A stretch of DNA of 64,000 nucleotides. It comes from Acetobacter aceti (GTDB taxonomy: Bacteria; Pseudomonadota; Alphaproteobacteria; Acetobacterales; Acetobacteraceae). Below are positions 53,631-63,000 of the stretch, in pieces. Every line of letters starts with the position of its first letter. The first letter of the stretch is position 1. Made by a program: the position numbers and the translations under genes. The notes under the pieces are model-generated. The model saw nothing but the letters and a program-made list of their open reading frames with translations. It was not told where the DNA came from and did no database searches. Where the stretch lies: positions 3,162,501 through 3,226,500 of the forward strand of contig NZ_CP014692.1 in NCBI RefSeq assembly GCF_002005445.1, in the 5' to 3' direction.

Positions 53631-55220
53631 ATGACGGGAAGCATGGATGACATGACGGCCTTACGTGCGGCACTTACCGCTGCCGAGGCGCGTGCCCGTG
53701 CTGCCGAAACCCGGGCCACAGACGCTGAAGCCCGAGCAGTCAGCGCTGAAGCGCAGATTGCCCATCTTAAACATCTTATTGCACGGATGCGTCAGGACCG
53801 CTTCGGGGCGTCATCGGAACGGGGACGGCGCCTGCTGGACCAGCTGGAACTTGAGCTGGAGGAACTGGAAACAACGCAAGCCGAAGACGCGTCCGAAAAT
53901 GCGGCGGACCTCGCTGTCCGTGCAACAGCACCGCGGAATAACCGGGGGCGGCAGCCCTTACCCGCCGACCTGCCACGCGAACGGATGGTTCTTCCTGCGC
54001 CAACACAGTGTCCGTGCTGTGGCGGGATGCGCCTGAGCAAACTGGGCGAAAGTATCACTGAGACGCTGGAAGTGATCCCACGCCAGTTCAAAGTCATCCA
54101 GACGGTGCGGGAGAAGTTCACCTGTCGGGACTGCGAGAGCATTACCCAGCCACCAGCGCCTTTCTACCCGATCTCACGGGGGCGTGCAGGGCCAGAACTG
54201 CTGGCGGGCATTCTGTGCGACAAGTATCTCCAGCATCTGCCGCTGAACAGGCAGAGTGATGCCTTTGCACGCGAAGGGATTGATCTCGACACGTCAACGT
54301 TAGCCGACTGGGTGGGAGCCTGCACAGCGACCCTGGCCCCTCTGAACGCGCTGATCCGGGTCCATGTGCTGGCAGCTGGTCGTCTGCATGCGGATGACAC
54401 CACCGTGCCCGTGCTGGCGAAGGGCCGAACACGCACCGGTCGATTGTGGAATTATGTGCGCGACGATCACCCCTTTGGAGGCACAGCACCGCCAGCCGTG
54501 TGGTTCCGTTATTCACGGGACCGCAAGGGCGAACATCCTGTCGATCATCTTTCGGGCTGGACGGGGATCGTGCAATCCGATGCCTATGCCGGATATAACG
54601 CTCTGGCAAAACCGGGTCGTCAGCCTGCACCTGTCGTGTCTGCAGGGTGCTGGGCGCACGGACGAAGGGGGCTGTTCAAAATTGCAGAAAAGGACAAAGC
54701 CCCCCTTGCCATAGAGGCCGTGCGCCGGATCGACGCCATCTTCGAGGCTGAATGTGTGATAAACGGCACCCCAGACCAGCATCGGCTCGCCGTCCGTCAG
54801 GAAAGCAGTGCTCTCATGGTAGCGGATCTGTTCATGTGGATGCGTGACACGTGCCAACGCATGTCGTCAAAAAATCCCATTGCACAGGCCATGAACTATT
54901 TTCTCAGACGACCTGATATGTTCACACGATTTCTACATGATGGGCGCATCTGTCTCACAAATAACGCCGCAGAGCGTGCGCTCCGTGGGATAGCCCTCGG
55001 CAGAAAAGCCTGGTTATTCGCCGGGTCAGACCGGGGCGGAGAACGCGCTGCCGCCATGTATTCCCTGATCGTCACCGCCCGTCTGAACCTTGTCGATCCC
55101 AAAGCATGGCTCGCAGATGTCCTCGCGCGTATCAACGATATGCCAAATCCACGCCTCCATGAACTCCTGCCATGGCACTGGAAAACCCTTCACCATAGCA
55201 ATAATACCATCAAAGCCTGA
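53631..55220 (+). CDS. tnpC: IS66 TnpC transposase
   Basis: The 529-aa transposase with an N-terminal Ala/Arg/Glu coiled coil (ALTAAEARARAAETRATDAE), a zinc-binding segment CPCCGGMRLSKLGE with CRDCES, the DDE core (HADDTTVPVLAKG, SDAYAGYNAL, and a Glu near CLTNNAAERALRGIALGRKA), and an IS66 C-terminal element (SLIVTARLNLVDPKAWLADVL). Full length, thus probably active. Confidence 0.95.
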   Translation: MTGSMDDMTALRAALTAAEARARAAETRATDAEARAVSAEAQIAHLKHLIARMRQDRFGASSERGRRLLDQLELELEELETTQAEDASENAADLAVRATAPRNNRGRQPLPADLPRERMVLPAPTQCPCCGGMRLSKLGESITETLEVIPRQFKVIQTVREKFTCRDCESITQPPAPFYPISRGRAGPELLAGILCDKYLQHLPLNRQSDAFAREGIDLDTSTLADWVGACTATLAPLNALIRVHVLAAGRLHADDTTVPVLAKGRTRTGRLWNYVRDDHPFGGTAPPAVWFRYSRDRKGEHPVDHLSGWTGIVQSDAYAGYNALAKPGRQPAPVVSAGCWAHGRRGLFKIAEKDKAPLAIEAVRRIDAIFEAECVINGTPDQHRLAVRQESSALMVADLFMWMRDTCQRMSSKNPIAQAMNYFLRRPDMFTRFLHDGRICLTNNAAERALRGIALGRKAWLFAGSDRGGERAAAMYSLIVTARLNLVDPKAWLADVLARINDMPNPRLHELLPWHWKTLHHSNNTIKA

Positions 55221-55250
55221 TTACGCCCGCGGCTCTCTCCGGATGCTTAC

Positions 55251-55489
55251 GTTCGTAACCGGTTACTGTCGCCTTCGGCAGCGCGGCGTTCATGAGTTGC
55301 TTCGTAGTCGCCAAGCGTTCGGCCGAAAGGTCCGGCGTGTTGGCCAGAAGGTTTCGTATCCACTCGTCATGAATCGCGTCGGTCCACCGCGCATCGACCG
55401 TCCGCCGCCGCCTGGACGACGATGTTCCTAAGGTGAAACGGGTAGAGGATACAGGCGTCGTAGATTGCGACAACGGGACTAAATGCCAT
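55251..55489 (-). pseudogene. PIN-domain toxin, N-terminal fragment (cut by IS66, also frameshifted)
   Basis: From the ATG at 55489: MAFSPVVAIYDACILYPFHL with the first PIN Asp, then a shift of frame in the GCG-rich run at about 55400-55430, and on in the next frame as VDARWTDAIHDEWIRNLLAN and LMNAALPKATVTGYE up to the IS66 insertion. A +1-type indel is thus a second lesion besides the IS. The start overlaps the antitoxin end by 11 bp, as in PIN toxin-antitoxin pairs. Confidence 0.75.
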
Positions 55490-55925
55490 AATGGAGATGG
55501 AGATTCTCGGAGTCGGCGGCCAAATCCTCCATGGCCTTCTGCCGAACATCGAGTTCCGTATTCAACGCCAGCACGTCCTTGAGCGACGCGCGGCGGTGCT
55601 TGCCGATATAGCGGAACGGAAGGTCGCCGCGATCCATCCGCAGTACGACGAGCGGTCGGGAGATACCGAGGATGGTGGACGCCTCGGTGGGGCTTAATTC
55701 CTGATCTTCCGAAAGGACCGCCACCCGCTCGCCGTTGAGCAGGTGGTCGATCAATGCCTCGACGGCACTGGCTGCCGCCGGCGGCAAGGACATGGTCTGA
55801 TCCTGCCCGTTCCGGCGCCGGACATGCAACTCGAAACGATCGCCTTCTACCAGCTTCGGCAGAGGGGCGACCTTCTTGCGGTCCTGGTCGGACAGACCGG
55901 CGAACGTGACGACGTGGCTTGCCAC
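55479..55925 (-). CDS. HTH antitoxin (excisionase-type DNA-binding) of the PIN pair
   Basis: A 148-aa protein started at a GTG (55925) with AGGAG 8 nt upstream. N-terminal part LSDQDRKKVAPLPKLVEGDR; C-terminal half contains an excisionase-like HTH, LSPTEASTILGISRPLVVLR, and a PIN-binding tail PFRYIGKHRRASLKDVLALN. It would have neutralised the PIN toxin and repressed the pair. The toxin is broken, so it is now an orphan antitoxin, which can still block related toxins. Confidence 0.75.
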   Translation of the reverse strand: MASHVVTFAGLSDQDRKKVAPLPKLVEGDRFELHVRRRNGQDQTMSLPPAAASAVEALIDHLLNGERVAVLSEDQELSPTEASTILGISRPLVVLRMDRGDLPFRYIGKHRRASLKDVLALNTELDVRQKAMEDLAADSENLHLHYGI

Positions 55926-56031
55926 GACGGGTTCTCCTACGCATCCAGTCGCGTGCGCCCTTAACTGCAATAACTGAAACCGGTCGGCGAGGTATTCCGG
56001 CCGCAAGTGGTCTTTGGTCCCCCCGATGCCG

Positions 56032-57291
56032 TCACGCTGCCAGCCCCTCAGCCCGGCCCGCCTTCTTCGCTCCATCCAACAGCAAAGCGATCTTGTCGCA
56101 GGTGCGGCTAACGGCCAACTTCAGGGCTTCGTCGATATGCACGTAGCCTTGGGTCACGCTTTGCGCGGCGTGGCCGAGAAGCGCCCTGATCGTTAATTCG
56201 GAGAAGCCGAGATCACCTGCGACGCTGCCGAAGGTGTGCCGCAGAGTATGTGGCGTGACATCCTCGATGCCGACCGAAGCGCAGAGTCTCTCAAGGCAGG
56301 CTTTCGCCGCTGTATAATGTCCTTCACTGATATCGGACGGGAAGACATATGGCGACTCCTTACGGATCGGCTGGTTCTGAAGAACCTGCATTGCGGCCGG
56401 TCCGATGGCTCGAATCTGGGCGCCGCTCTTGGTGTCGGCGAAGTCGATATAGCCGCCCTCGGGACGAACCCATGCGCGCCGCATCCCTTGCGCTTCGGAA
56501 ATTCGGAAGCCGGTCAGTAGCAGGAAGCGTACGATTGCTAGTGCGATCGGGTTTTCACCGTTACGCTCAGCATGTCGCATGGCGTCGCCGAGCTTCCCAA
56601 TTTCGAGGATATTCAGCCTCCGCTGCTTTTTCTTTCCCGCAAGCCGTCGCGCGCCTTGGCAGGGATGAGTAGCAATCTTATCAAGGCGCGCAGCGTGACC
56701 GAGGATACTTTGCAGAGTCGAAACCGCTCGCGAGGCAACACCTGGGCCGCCCGTCGTGGCGCCGCCTCGCTTGGTGCTGCGGGGCTTGGCCGTCTTGCCG
56801 GCCACAATGTCGGCCTGCATTCCCTCTATATCAACCACTTTCAGCGAGCGAACGAGCCTCTTGCCGAGAAGCGGTTTGACGTGTGTCTCGATTCGGCTCT
56901 TATCCATCGCGAGCGTCGAGGCTTTGATCGGCCGGTTCCGACGTCCGATGATCCGCCCGGCCGCAGCTTCTTGGAGATACCAGTCGCAAAGGGCGGCGAC
57001 CGTGATTGCCTTATGCACCTCGACCTCTGCTGCCGGGTCTTTTCCGTGAGCGAGCAGGCCCAGCTTGATCTTCGCAAGATCACGGGCTTGTTCGACGGTG
57101 ATGGCTCCGAATCGACCAAGCGCAATGCGACGGCTGCGATCGTCGGCATTGCGATATTGCAAGATAAAGGTCTTCAAGCCAGAGGGAATGATTCTGGCAC
57201 CGAATCCTCGCAACTCGCTGTCCCAAAGGAACGCTTGCCCTTGCTTTGGAGCCTTCAGGGCATCGACAGCCCGTTTCGTCAATTTCGCCAT
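56032..57291 (-). CDS. int: P4-type tyrosine integrase of the island
   Basis: A 419-aa integrase with the N-terminal DUF4102 arm-binding domain (MAKLTKRAVDALKAPKQGQA, FLWDSELRGFGARI), a core-binding domain and the catalytic domain with Arg263 (TGFRISEAQG), His348-x-x-Arg351 (HTLRHTFGS), His374 (LLGHAAQSVT) and Tyr383 (QGYVHI). All catalytic residues are present. It is 190 bp from attR and is transcribed inward, with arm-site repeats between. It should integrate and, with an excisionase, excise the island at tRNA-Gly; no separate excisionase gene is apparent. Confidence 0.95.
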   Translation of the reverse strand: MAKLTKRAVDALKAPKQGQAFLWDSELRGFGARIIPSGLKTFILQYRNADDRSRRIALGRFGAITVEQARDLAKIKLGLLAHGKDPAAEVEVHKAITVAALCDWYLQEAAAGRIIGRRNRPIKASTLAMDKSRIETHVKPLLGKRLVRSLKVVDIEGMQADIVAGKTAKPRSTKRGGATTGGPGVASRAVSTLQSILGHAARLDKIATHPCQGARRLAGKKKQRRLNILEIGKLGDAMRHAERNGENPIALAIVRFLLLTGFRISEAQGMRRAWVRPEGGYIDFADTKSGAQIRAIGPAAMQVLQNQPIRKESPYVFPSDISEGHYTAAKACLERLCASVGIEDVTPHTLRHTFGSVAGDLGFSELTIRALLGHAAQSVTQGYVHIDEALKLAVSRTCDKIALLLDGAKKAGRAEGLAA

Positions 57292-57316
57292 GGGGCTTCC
57301 CCGTCACCGTGCTTCC

Positions 57317-57388
57317 TGCTTACATTATCGGGGGTAGCGACAGAATGTAAGCATTTTGTAAGCAGATGGTCGAAAACCGGAGCAAATC
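57317..57388. promoter_or_regulatory. Right arm-type integrase sites and int promoter region
   Basis: TGCTTACA (57317-57324) is the inverse of TGTAAGCA, which then occurs at 57346-57353 and 57357-57364, 11 bp apart. CCGGAGCAAATC is at 57377-57388. The same pair plus CCGGAGCAAATC is found at the left end, at 9801-9833. The sites overlap the int promoter, so integrase could autoregulate. Confidence 0.6.
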
Positions 57389-57482
57389 CGAGCGCATTAC
57401 GGAGTAGGAGATTTCATGTAATATGTTGTTTTATAGTAAATTATGGGAGTCAGGCGCACCCCGGCGTATGGTTCTGCCAATT

Positions 57483-57528
57483 TTGCCAAGGTTGGGGTCG
57501 TGGGTTCGAATCCCATCGCCCGCTCCAG
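57483..57528 (+). repeat. attR: 46-bp direct repeat of tRNA-Gly 3' half
   Basis: Identical to 9677-9722. A few bases upstream (TTCTGCCAATT) do not match the tRNA. Only this partial tRNA remains at the right end, followed by the host's own downstream hairpin. Confidence 0.95.
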
Positions 57529-57549
57529 TTTTCTTCAGGAAAACTGGAG
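57523..57549 (+). terminator. Original host hairpin after tRNA-Gly
   Basis: CTCCAGTTTTC (57523-57533) and GAAAACTGGAG (57539-57549) form a perfect 11-bp stem with a 5-nt loop that starts inside the att core. It would have followed the tRNA before the island came in. No U-tract follows at once, so processing or termination is possible. Confidence 0.5.
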
Positions 57550-57758
57550 CATAAAGATGAGCCATTCATCTTTCCATGTCGGATACAATCAGAACATACT
57601 TTAAAATCTGCTTGAGAACTTGCCTTAACAAGTTTCAAGAGACGTCGCCTTTTGAAAAAGGCGACACCCGGAACTCTGCATCCTTCCCATGCCAGCTATC
57701 GAAATGGCGCCTGACGCAAACGGCGCTGTTACCCACGGTGCGTCAGGCCCCTCGTGCT

Positions 57759-58811
57759 TCAGGCTGGCGCTGTCAGATCCACGACCCCGACCCGTCCGTC
57801 TTCGGTTCCATATCCAAGGATACAGCCGTCACTGCTGAAAGCGAGCGCGGTCACTGAACCACCTCCGGCAGGGCACACGGGCAGCACCCGCTCCGAAGAC
57901 TGATCCATCATCAGAACCGCGCCGTCGGCAAAGCCAGCCACCACAACGTCCTGCTGAGGATGCGCGGCCACGCGCGTGCACAGCACGCCCGGAATGCCCG
58001 GCAGTTCAGATGGCGGCTTGCCCATGGGTCCGCCATTGAAAAACGGCCACAGGATCACGCTATCCGCTCCGCTTGTCGCCAGCCACTTGCCGTTTCTGGT
58101 GAAGGCAAAAGACATCACTTTGGTCGGATAACCACTCATCCGCATATTGTGCCCATCGGAAAGCCGCCAGCCATGCAGATCATTTTCCTGCATCGACGTA
58201 ATCAGCGCCTCGCCAGCGGGATGAATGGTGATGCCGATATGACTGCCTTTCCATTCATAAACTTTCGCTGCACTGTCCTTGGAATTCACGAACCACATGG
58301 ACGCGCCATTGTAGTGTGACGCAGCGATCCGTTTGCCTTTGGCGTCAAACACAATGCCGGAAACCGTCGAGGGATGCTCCAGCGTTCGCAGGGCGGTCGT
58401 GCCGTCAGCTTCACGAAGATGCACCTCCTTGCCGGAAGCAAACGCGATGGTCCCCTTGCGGCCATCACTCCAGCAGGCGACATGCTCGATCCAGCGGCGG
58501 GTTTTCGCCAGTTCTTCCGGGGTATCGCCGACGGTCCGCTTCAGGCGACAATCTTCACCACCAGACAGAAAACCTGCGCCCGCCACATCAGGAGAAAGCG
58601 CCAGAACCGGTCCGTCATGGGCCTGAACCGTTGTCCACGTCGCCGTATCACGGAGCGTTTCCCGAGGCACGATCAGCAGATCGCCTTCACCGGTCGCAAA
58701 CGCGAAACGGCTATTGTCGCGTGAGGCGGAACAGGCCGTGATATGCCCCTCGACAGTCTGTTCGACTCCCCGTTCCCCAACAATCCCGGAGAGTGTTGAC
58801 TTATCGCTCAT
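57759..58811 (-). CDS. WD40-repeat protein
   Basis: A 350-aa beta-propeller. Repeats begin with RDNSRFAFATGEGDLLIVP and include HDGPVLALSPDVAGAGFLSG, RNGKWLATSGADSVILWPFF and the last, FSSDGCILGYGTEDGRVGVV; seven blades are plausible. No enzymatic domain or signal peptide. The start at 58811 has an AGAGG site 5 nt upstream. The gene follows the CobW-like GTPase by 38 bp on the same strand; this gene pair is common in alphaproteobacteria and suggests a role as a partner in metal delivery, which is inference. Confidence 0.8.
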   Translation of the reverse strand: MSDKSTLSGIVGERGVEQTVEGHITACSASRDNSRFAFATGEGDLLIVPRETLRDTATWTTVQAHDGPVLALSPDVAGAGFLSGGEDCRLKRTVGDTPEELAKTRRWIEHVACWSDGRKGTIAFASGKEVHLREADGTTALRTLEHPSTVSGIVFDAKGKRIAASHYNGASMWFVNSKDSAAKVYEWKGSHIGITIHPAGEALITSMQENDLHGWRLSDGHNMRMSGYPTKVMSFAFTRNGKWLATSGADSVILWPFFNGGPMGKPPSELPGIPGVLCTRVAAHPQQDVVVAGFADGAVLMMDQSSERVLPVCPAGGGSVTALAFSSDGCILGYGTEDGRVGVVDLTAPA

Positions 58812-58849
58812 CCTGACCTCTTCCATGAATATCTATATGAAAAGGCCAT

Positions 58850-59830
58850 TCAGGCCCGGCAGCTTTCAAAACCACGACGCAGCCGCGGACGATTCAGATT
58901 GCGCCCGATAAACACCAGCCGGGATTCCTTCTTCTCGCCCTGTTTCCAGGGGCCGATGAAATCACCATCCGCCATCATGTGAACCGCCTGAAACGCATAA
59001 CGGTCGTCATGACCAGCGAAGTTCAGAATACCTTTCGACCGGAGAATATCCCCGCCCTGCTCCTGCAGCAGGGCGCTGATCCAGGCGTGGAAGCGGGCTT
59101 CATTAATCGGCTCGCTGACCGGGAACGACATGCTTGTCACACCTTCTTCATGGGAATGCTCGGTGTTTTCCAGAAAATCCGGTTCGTATTCCAGCGCGCG
59201 CTGAAGATCGAATCCACCCTGATCAAGCACATCCGTAAGCGCAACATTGCTGCGGACAGCAGGATGAATCTTCACATAGGCATTGATCTGACGGATCTTC
59301 GCCTCGATTTCGGCAAGCTTCGCTTCATCGACAAGATCGGTCTTGTTGAGGATGATCACATCTGCAAACGCGATCTGGTGTACGGCTTCGGAACTTTCTT
59401 CCAGCGTCTGAAGCACGTTATAGGCATCCACCACGGTCACGACGGCGTCGAGGCGGGTCTTTTCCCGCACGTTTTCATCCACAAAGAATGTCTGTGCGAC
59501 CGGTGCGGGGTCCGCCAGACCGGTAGTCTCGACGATGATCCCGTCAAATTTCGCACGCCGCTTCATCAGACTGCCGAGAATACGGATCAGATCACCGCGC
59601 ACCGTGCAGCAGATGCAGCCGTTATTCATCTCGAACACTTCCTCGTCGGCATCCACGACGAGGTCGTTGTCAACACCAAGTTCCCCGAACTCGTTGATGA
59701 CGACAGCATATTTCCGGCCGTGCTCTGCCGTGAGGATATGGTTGAGCAGTGTGGTCTTTCCCGCGCCGAGAAAGCCCGTCAGCACCGTTACCGGCACCTG
59801 ATCCTTCGTCTCGCCCTGTATTTCCGACAT
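58850..59830 (-). CDS. COG0523/CobW-family metal-chaperone GTPase
   Basis: A 326-aa G3E GTPase: Walker A GFLGAGKTT at 19-27, NEFGELGVD, the metal-binding CxCC (CICC at 72-75), ETTGLADPAPV, and the NKTD base motif. The C-terminal COG0523 domain holds FAGHDDRYAFQAVHMMADGD. These proteins move Zn(II) or related metals to client enzymes. The ATG at 59830 (GGGAG upstream) is used; a longer open frame to 59890 is less likely. No Zur box was obvious upstream. Confidence 0.9.
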   Translation of the reverse strand: MSEIQGETKDQVPVTVLTGFLGAGKTTLLNHILTAEHGRKYAVVINEFGELGVDNDLVVDADEEVFEMNNGCICCTVRGDLIRILGSLMKRRAKFDGIIVETTGLADPAPVAQTFFVDENVREKTRLDAVVTVVDAYNVLQTLEESSEAVHQIAFADVIILNKTDLVDEAKLAEIEAKIRQINAYVKIHPAVRSNVALTDVLDQGGFDLQRALEYEPDFLENTEHSHEEGVTSMSFPVSEPINEARFHAWISALLQEQGGDILRSKGILNFAGHDDRYAFQAVHMMADGDFIGPWKQGEKKESRLVFIGRNLNRPRLRRGFESCRA

Positions 59831-60027
59831 GATCTGCTCCCTGTCGTGCATGCGAACCGGCATTCTGTCTGCCCGCACCGTTATCATCACCGGGGGAACA
59901 TATAAGGCCGCAGACCCGGCAGGGCAAAGAGGCCCTTGAAGCAGGATGCCCCCAGGAACGGTCGGAAAGCTGTTTCCTCACGATCGTTCATGGAAGCTCA
60001 TGTTGAAAAAACGGGGAAAGCCCGGCT

Positions 60028-63000
60028 CTAAAACAGGTTTCTCAGCACGCCGGGCAGCAGGATGGTCAGCGGACTGACTGCAAAATCCGGTTTATCAACC
60101 TTGCCGTCCAGCGTGAATTTCACAGCCAGCAGTCCACCACCCTTTTCAGGGGACAACAGTTTGCCGAGCGCCGGAATTTCTCCGGGAATGGTGTTGATCG
60201 CGAAAGAGGGCACAATGGTGCCGGACAGAGCGAGCGTTCCCGTATCGAGATTGACCGGACCTTCCAGTGTGGCCCCGAGCGCACCGTTTCCGGCACGACC
60301 ATCATGGATGTGCATCACGCCGTCCGCGAACGTCACCGGCATCTCGAACCGCGTCACTTCGAATCTGGACGTGTCTTTCGAATTGAGCCAGCCATAGATC
60401 GACAGGCTTCTCGCCACGAGAAGCGCGCCCGGCGCGTGCTGGATCGTAAAGGGAGACAGCCTCAGATTGCCCCGGAAGGGCGCGGTCTCTTTTGTATCGT
60501 CAAACCTGCCTTCAAACCGTGCATGTCCCCCGACCACCATGTCCGTGATGGACAGGTGACTCAGCAGCACGCCAAAATCCGGCACATCCGCCGTCAGCCG
60601 ACGGCTGTCGCCAAGCGGCAGGATCTCCACTTTCGCAACCGTGGGCTCCGTAATGGACAGTTTCATCCTGTCCACACGAACACCGTTATGATCGATGACG
60701 GCCTTCACGCCGCCCAGCATGCGGTCATGACGATAATAAAGCTGATCCGCCGTCGCATCGATCAGCCAGGGCCGCCCCGGAGGCCCCTGAACACGCCCGC
60801 TGGCGGCCTCCGGCACATGCAGGGTGGTCGACTGCTTTACGGGCTCGGGCTTCTCCGGAGACCCTTCCACCAGAGGACTGAGATCGAGCGTCTGCGCCCG
60901 CACTTTCACTGAAACCGGCTGCATGGCGAGCGCAGGGATCGTTAGAGTGGCCGAACCGGTTGAACGGCCAATCTGGAAGGTCGGGATCACCAGTTCGGGC
61001 GGCTGTCCCACCGGGAAATGAGCTTCGCCGCTGACATTCAGGTCCGGCCCTTTTGCCCGGACGCCCGTCGCGGCGACAACATTCCCCCCGTCCAGCAGAA
61101 GATCGGCATGCACTGTCGCCGCATGGCCCGTCTCCTTGTTCCAGAGTGGGATGTGAACTCCGGCATCGGCCAGATCGAGGTCAAGCATCAGTTGATCATC
61201 CGCGTCCTTGATCGCGGCATAATCCACTTTCATCTCGCCCCGCCCCGACATGTAGGGCGCAACGGGAACTCCTGCGGCAGTAACGTTGTCAGGCGTCAGA
61301 TGCAGGTTGGTCACGATATGATCGATCATCTGGCCTCTCGACGCACTATCGAACAGAACCTCTCCCTTTACATCCGCCGGGATGTGACTGAACGCTCCCG
61401 CTCCGACGAACTTCATGCCGTGCATGGTCACGTCGGCGTCCAGCGTGCCGCCGCCTACTCCCCGTCCCATCGCCACATGCTCAAGACTCACATGGGTCAG
61501 ATGGGCATGGCCGTCGAGGGTCATGTCGTCCGTCGAGACTTTCGAAATCAGCGGCAGGGTGAGCGTGAAATGCACCACGCCGGAGCCCTGCGGGTGCGTG
61601 AACGGCAGCGGATGACGGGAGAGGATATGCAGCCTGGGCTCGGACAGCAGCGCCACATGGTCGCGCAGATCTCCGGCCAGCCCGATCGTAATGGCGCCAG
61701 TCTGATCCTTCCTGTCGAGATCGCTGATGACCATGCCGCCGGGCAGCACCGTCAGGCGGCCGCTTCCCGTTGTTCCGACCGCCTTGATGGTCCGGGTCGC
61801 AGGTTGCCAGCCATGACTGAAAGAGAGGGTCAGAGTGCTCAGGCTGGTGATGTCCAGATGCGCGTCAACATCGTGCAGGGGAGCAATCGGACGCAGCCAG
61901 TGGATTTCCATCCCCTCAGCGTCAAGCCCTCCTGAAATTCCCGTCAGCCCCGACACACGGCCTGCTGCATCGGGACCAATCTTCAGGTGCACCTGCGTGT
62001 TCCTGACCGTGCCTGCCGTAATGTTGCGCCCGACCCAGCGACGCGCGCCCTTCGCAGCGAGCGCAGGCCAGTATTTACCGAGTTCCGTGAACGACACCGG
62101 CGTCAGCGCAAGATCGGCGGCCCCGCTCATGAGGCCGACATTCGCGACATTACCCCAGTCAAATGACCCGCTGGCCGTCAATTGAGGGGGCGGAAAGGAT
62201 ACGGCCGCCTCATGGGACGCAACGTTTTTTGTAGTCCCGTCGCTTTTACCGGCTGAGACGCTGCCGGACATACCCATATCCGGCCCCACATCCGGTGAGG
62301 ATGGCGTCCCGCTCCCCGCCGGAACAGGCGGCTCACGAAGCTGCACGGACAGCGCCCGCACATCCAGATGCGCCGGCCAGCCTGTTGCGGTCCTATCCCC
62401 GAACGTCATGTGCAGCGCCGCGTTTCCTTCGGCAGGATAGAGCGTGGAGCCGACAGCATCGATCTCTCCGGCGCCAAGGGCAATATTCACCAGCGCATCG
62501 CTCGGCAGCATGGACCATGACCGTCCTGCCGCTGTCAGCGTGACGTCTCCCGTCAGTCCCACGGGCGCCCGGGCCGCCGCCAGTTGCGGTGCAAAGCTGG
62601 CGAAACCGGACGGCGTCAGTGGATCAAGCGCCACATGCCAGTGCAGCGTCCCCGCCGACGTCAGCGAACCCTGCGCCGCCAGATGCGCCGTGACCGGCGC
62701 GCCCGCACTCTCGCCCGCCACACCAGCCGTTATGGAGCCCACCAGCCCGTGTCGGTGCTTCACCACAACCGGGGTCAGTGCGACATCCAGAGGATCGACG
62801 GTCCAGGTCCTGTGATCATGGTCATCGACCAGAACCACATGCGTCCCTGCAAGAGCCAGTCGCCGGAGATGCCGGACATCAATATCGGGAAATCCGCCCT
62901 TGCCGCCGGAGGGCTGGCCGGGAAGATCGAGATCGACACTACCCTGCGCGTCCCGCCTGAGAGCCAGATGCGCGCCGGTCAAACTGAAATCGGTGATGGC

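Larger units (their letters stand above)
52723..55250 (+). mobile_element. IS66-family insertion sequence, 2528 bp, with 8-bp target duplication
   Basis: Ends GTAAGCTTCCGG (left) and GTAAGCATCCGG (right, inverted) are imperfect terminal repeats of at least 12 bp. The flanking 8 bp, GTTCGTAA, are identical (52715-52722 and 55251-55258). The three genes tnpA, tnpB and tnpC are complete, so the insertion is recent and the element probably functional. It sits in the PIN toxin gene. Confidence 0.95.

Noticed and set aside
57450..57638. Open frame at attR with a SNPRPQPWQNW peptide
   Set aside because: Antisense translation of the partial tRNA in attR, a common spurious annotation.
58979..59905. 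308-codon plus-strand open frame
   Set aside because: Antisense to the CobW-like GTPase, with no motif or ribosome site.
61018..61935. 305-codon plus-strand open frame
   Set aside because: Antisense to the AsmA-like gene; the composition is shadow-like.
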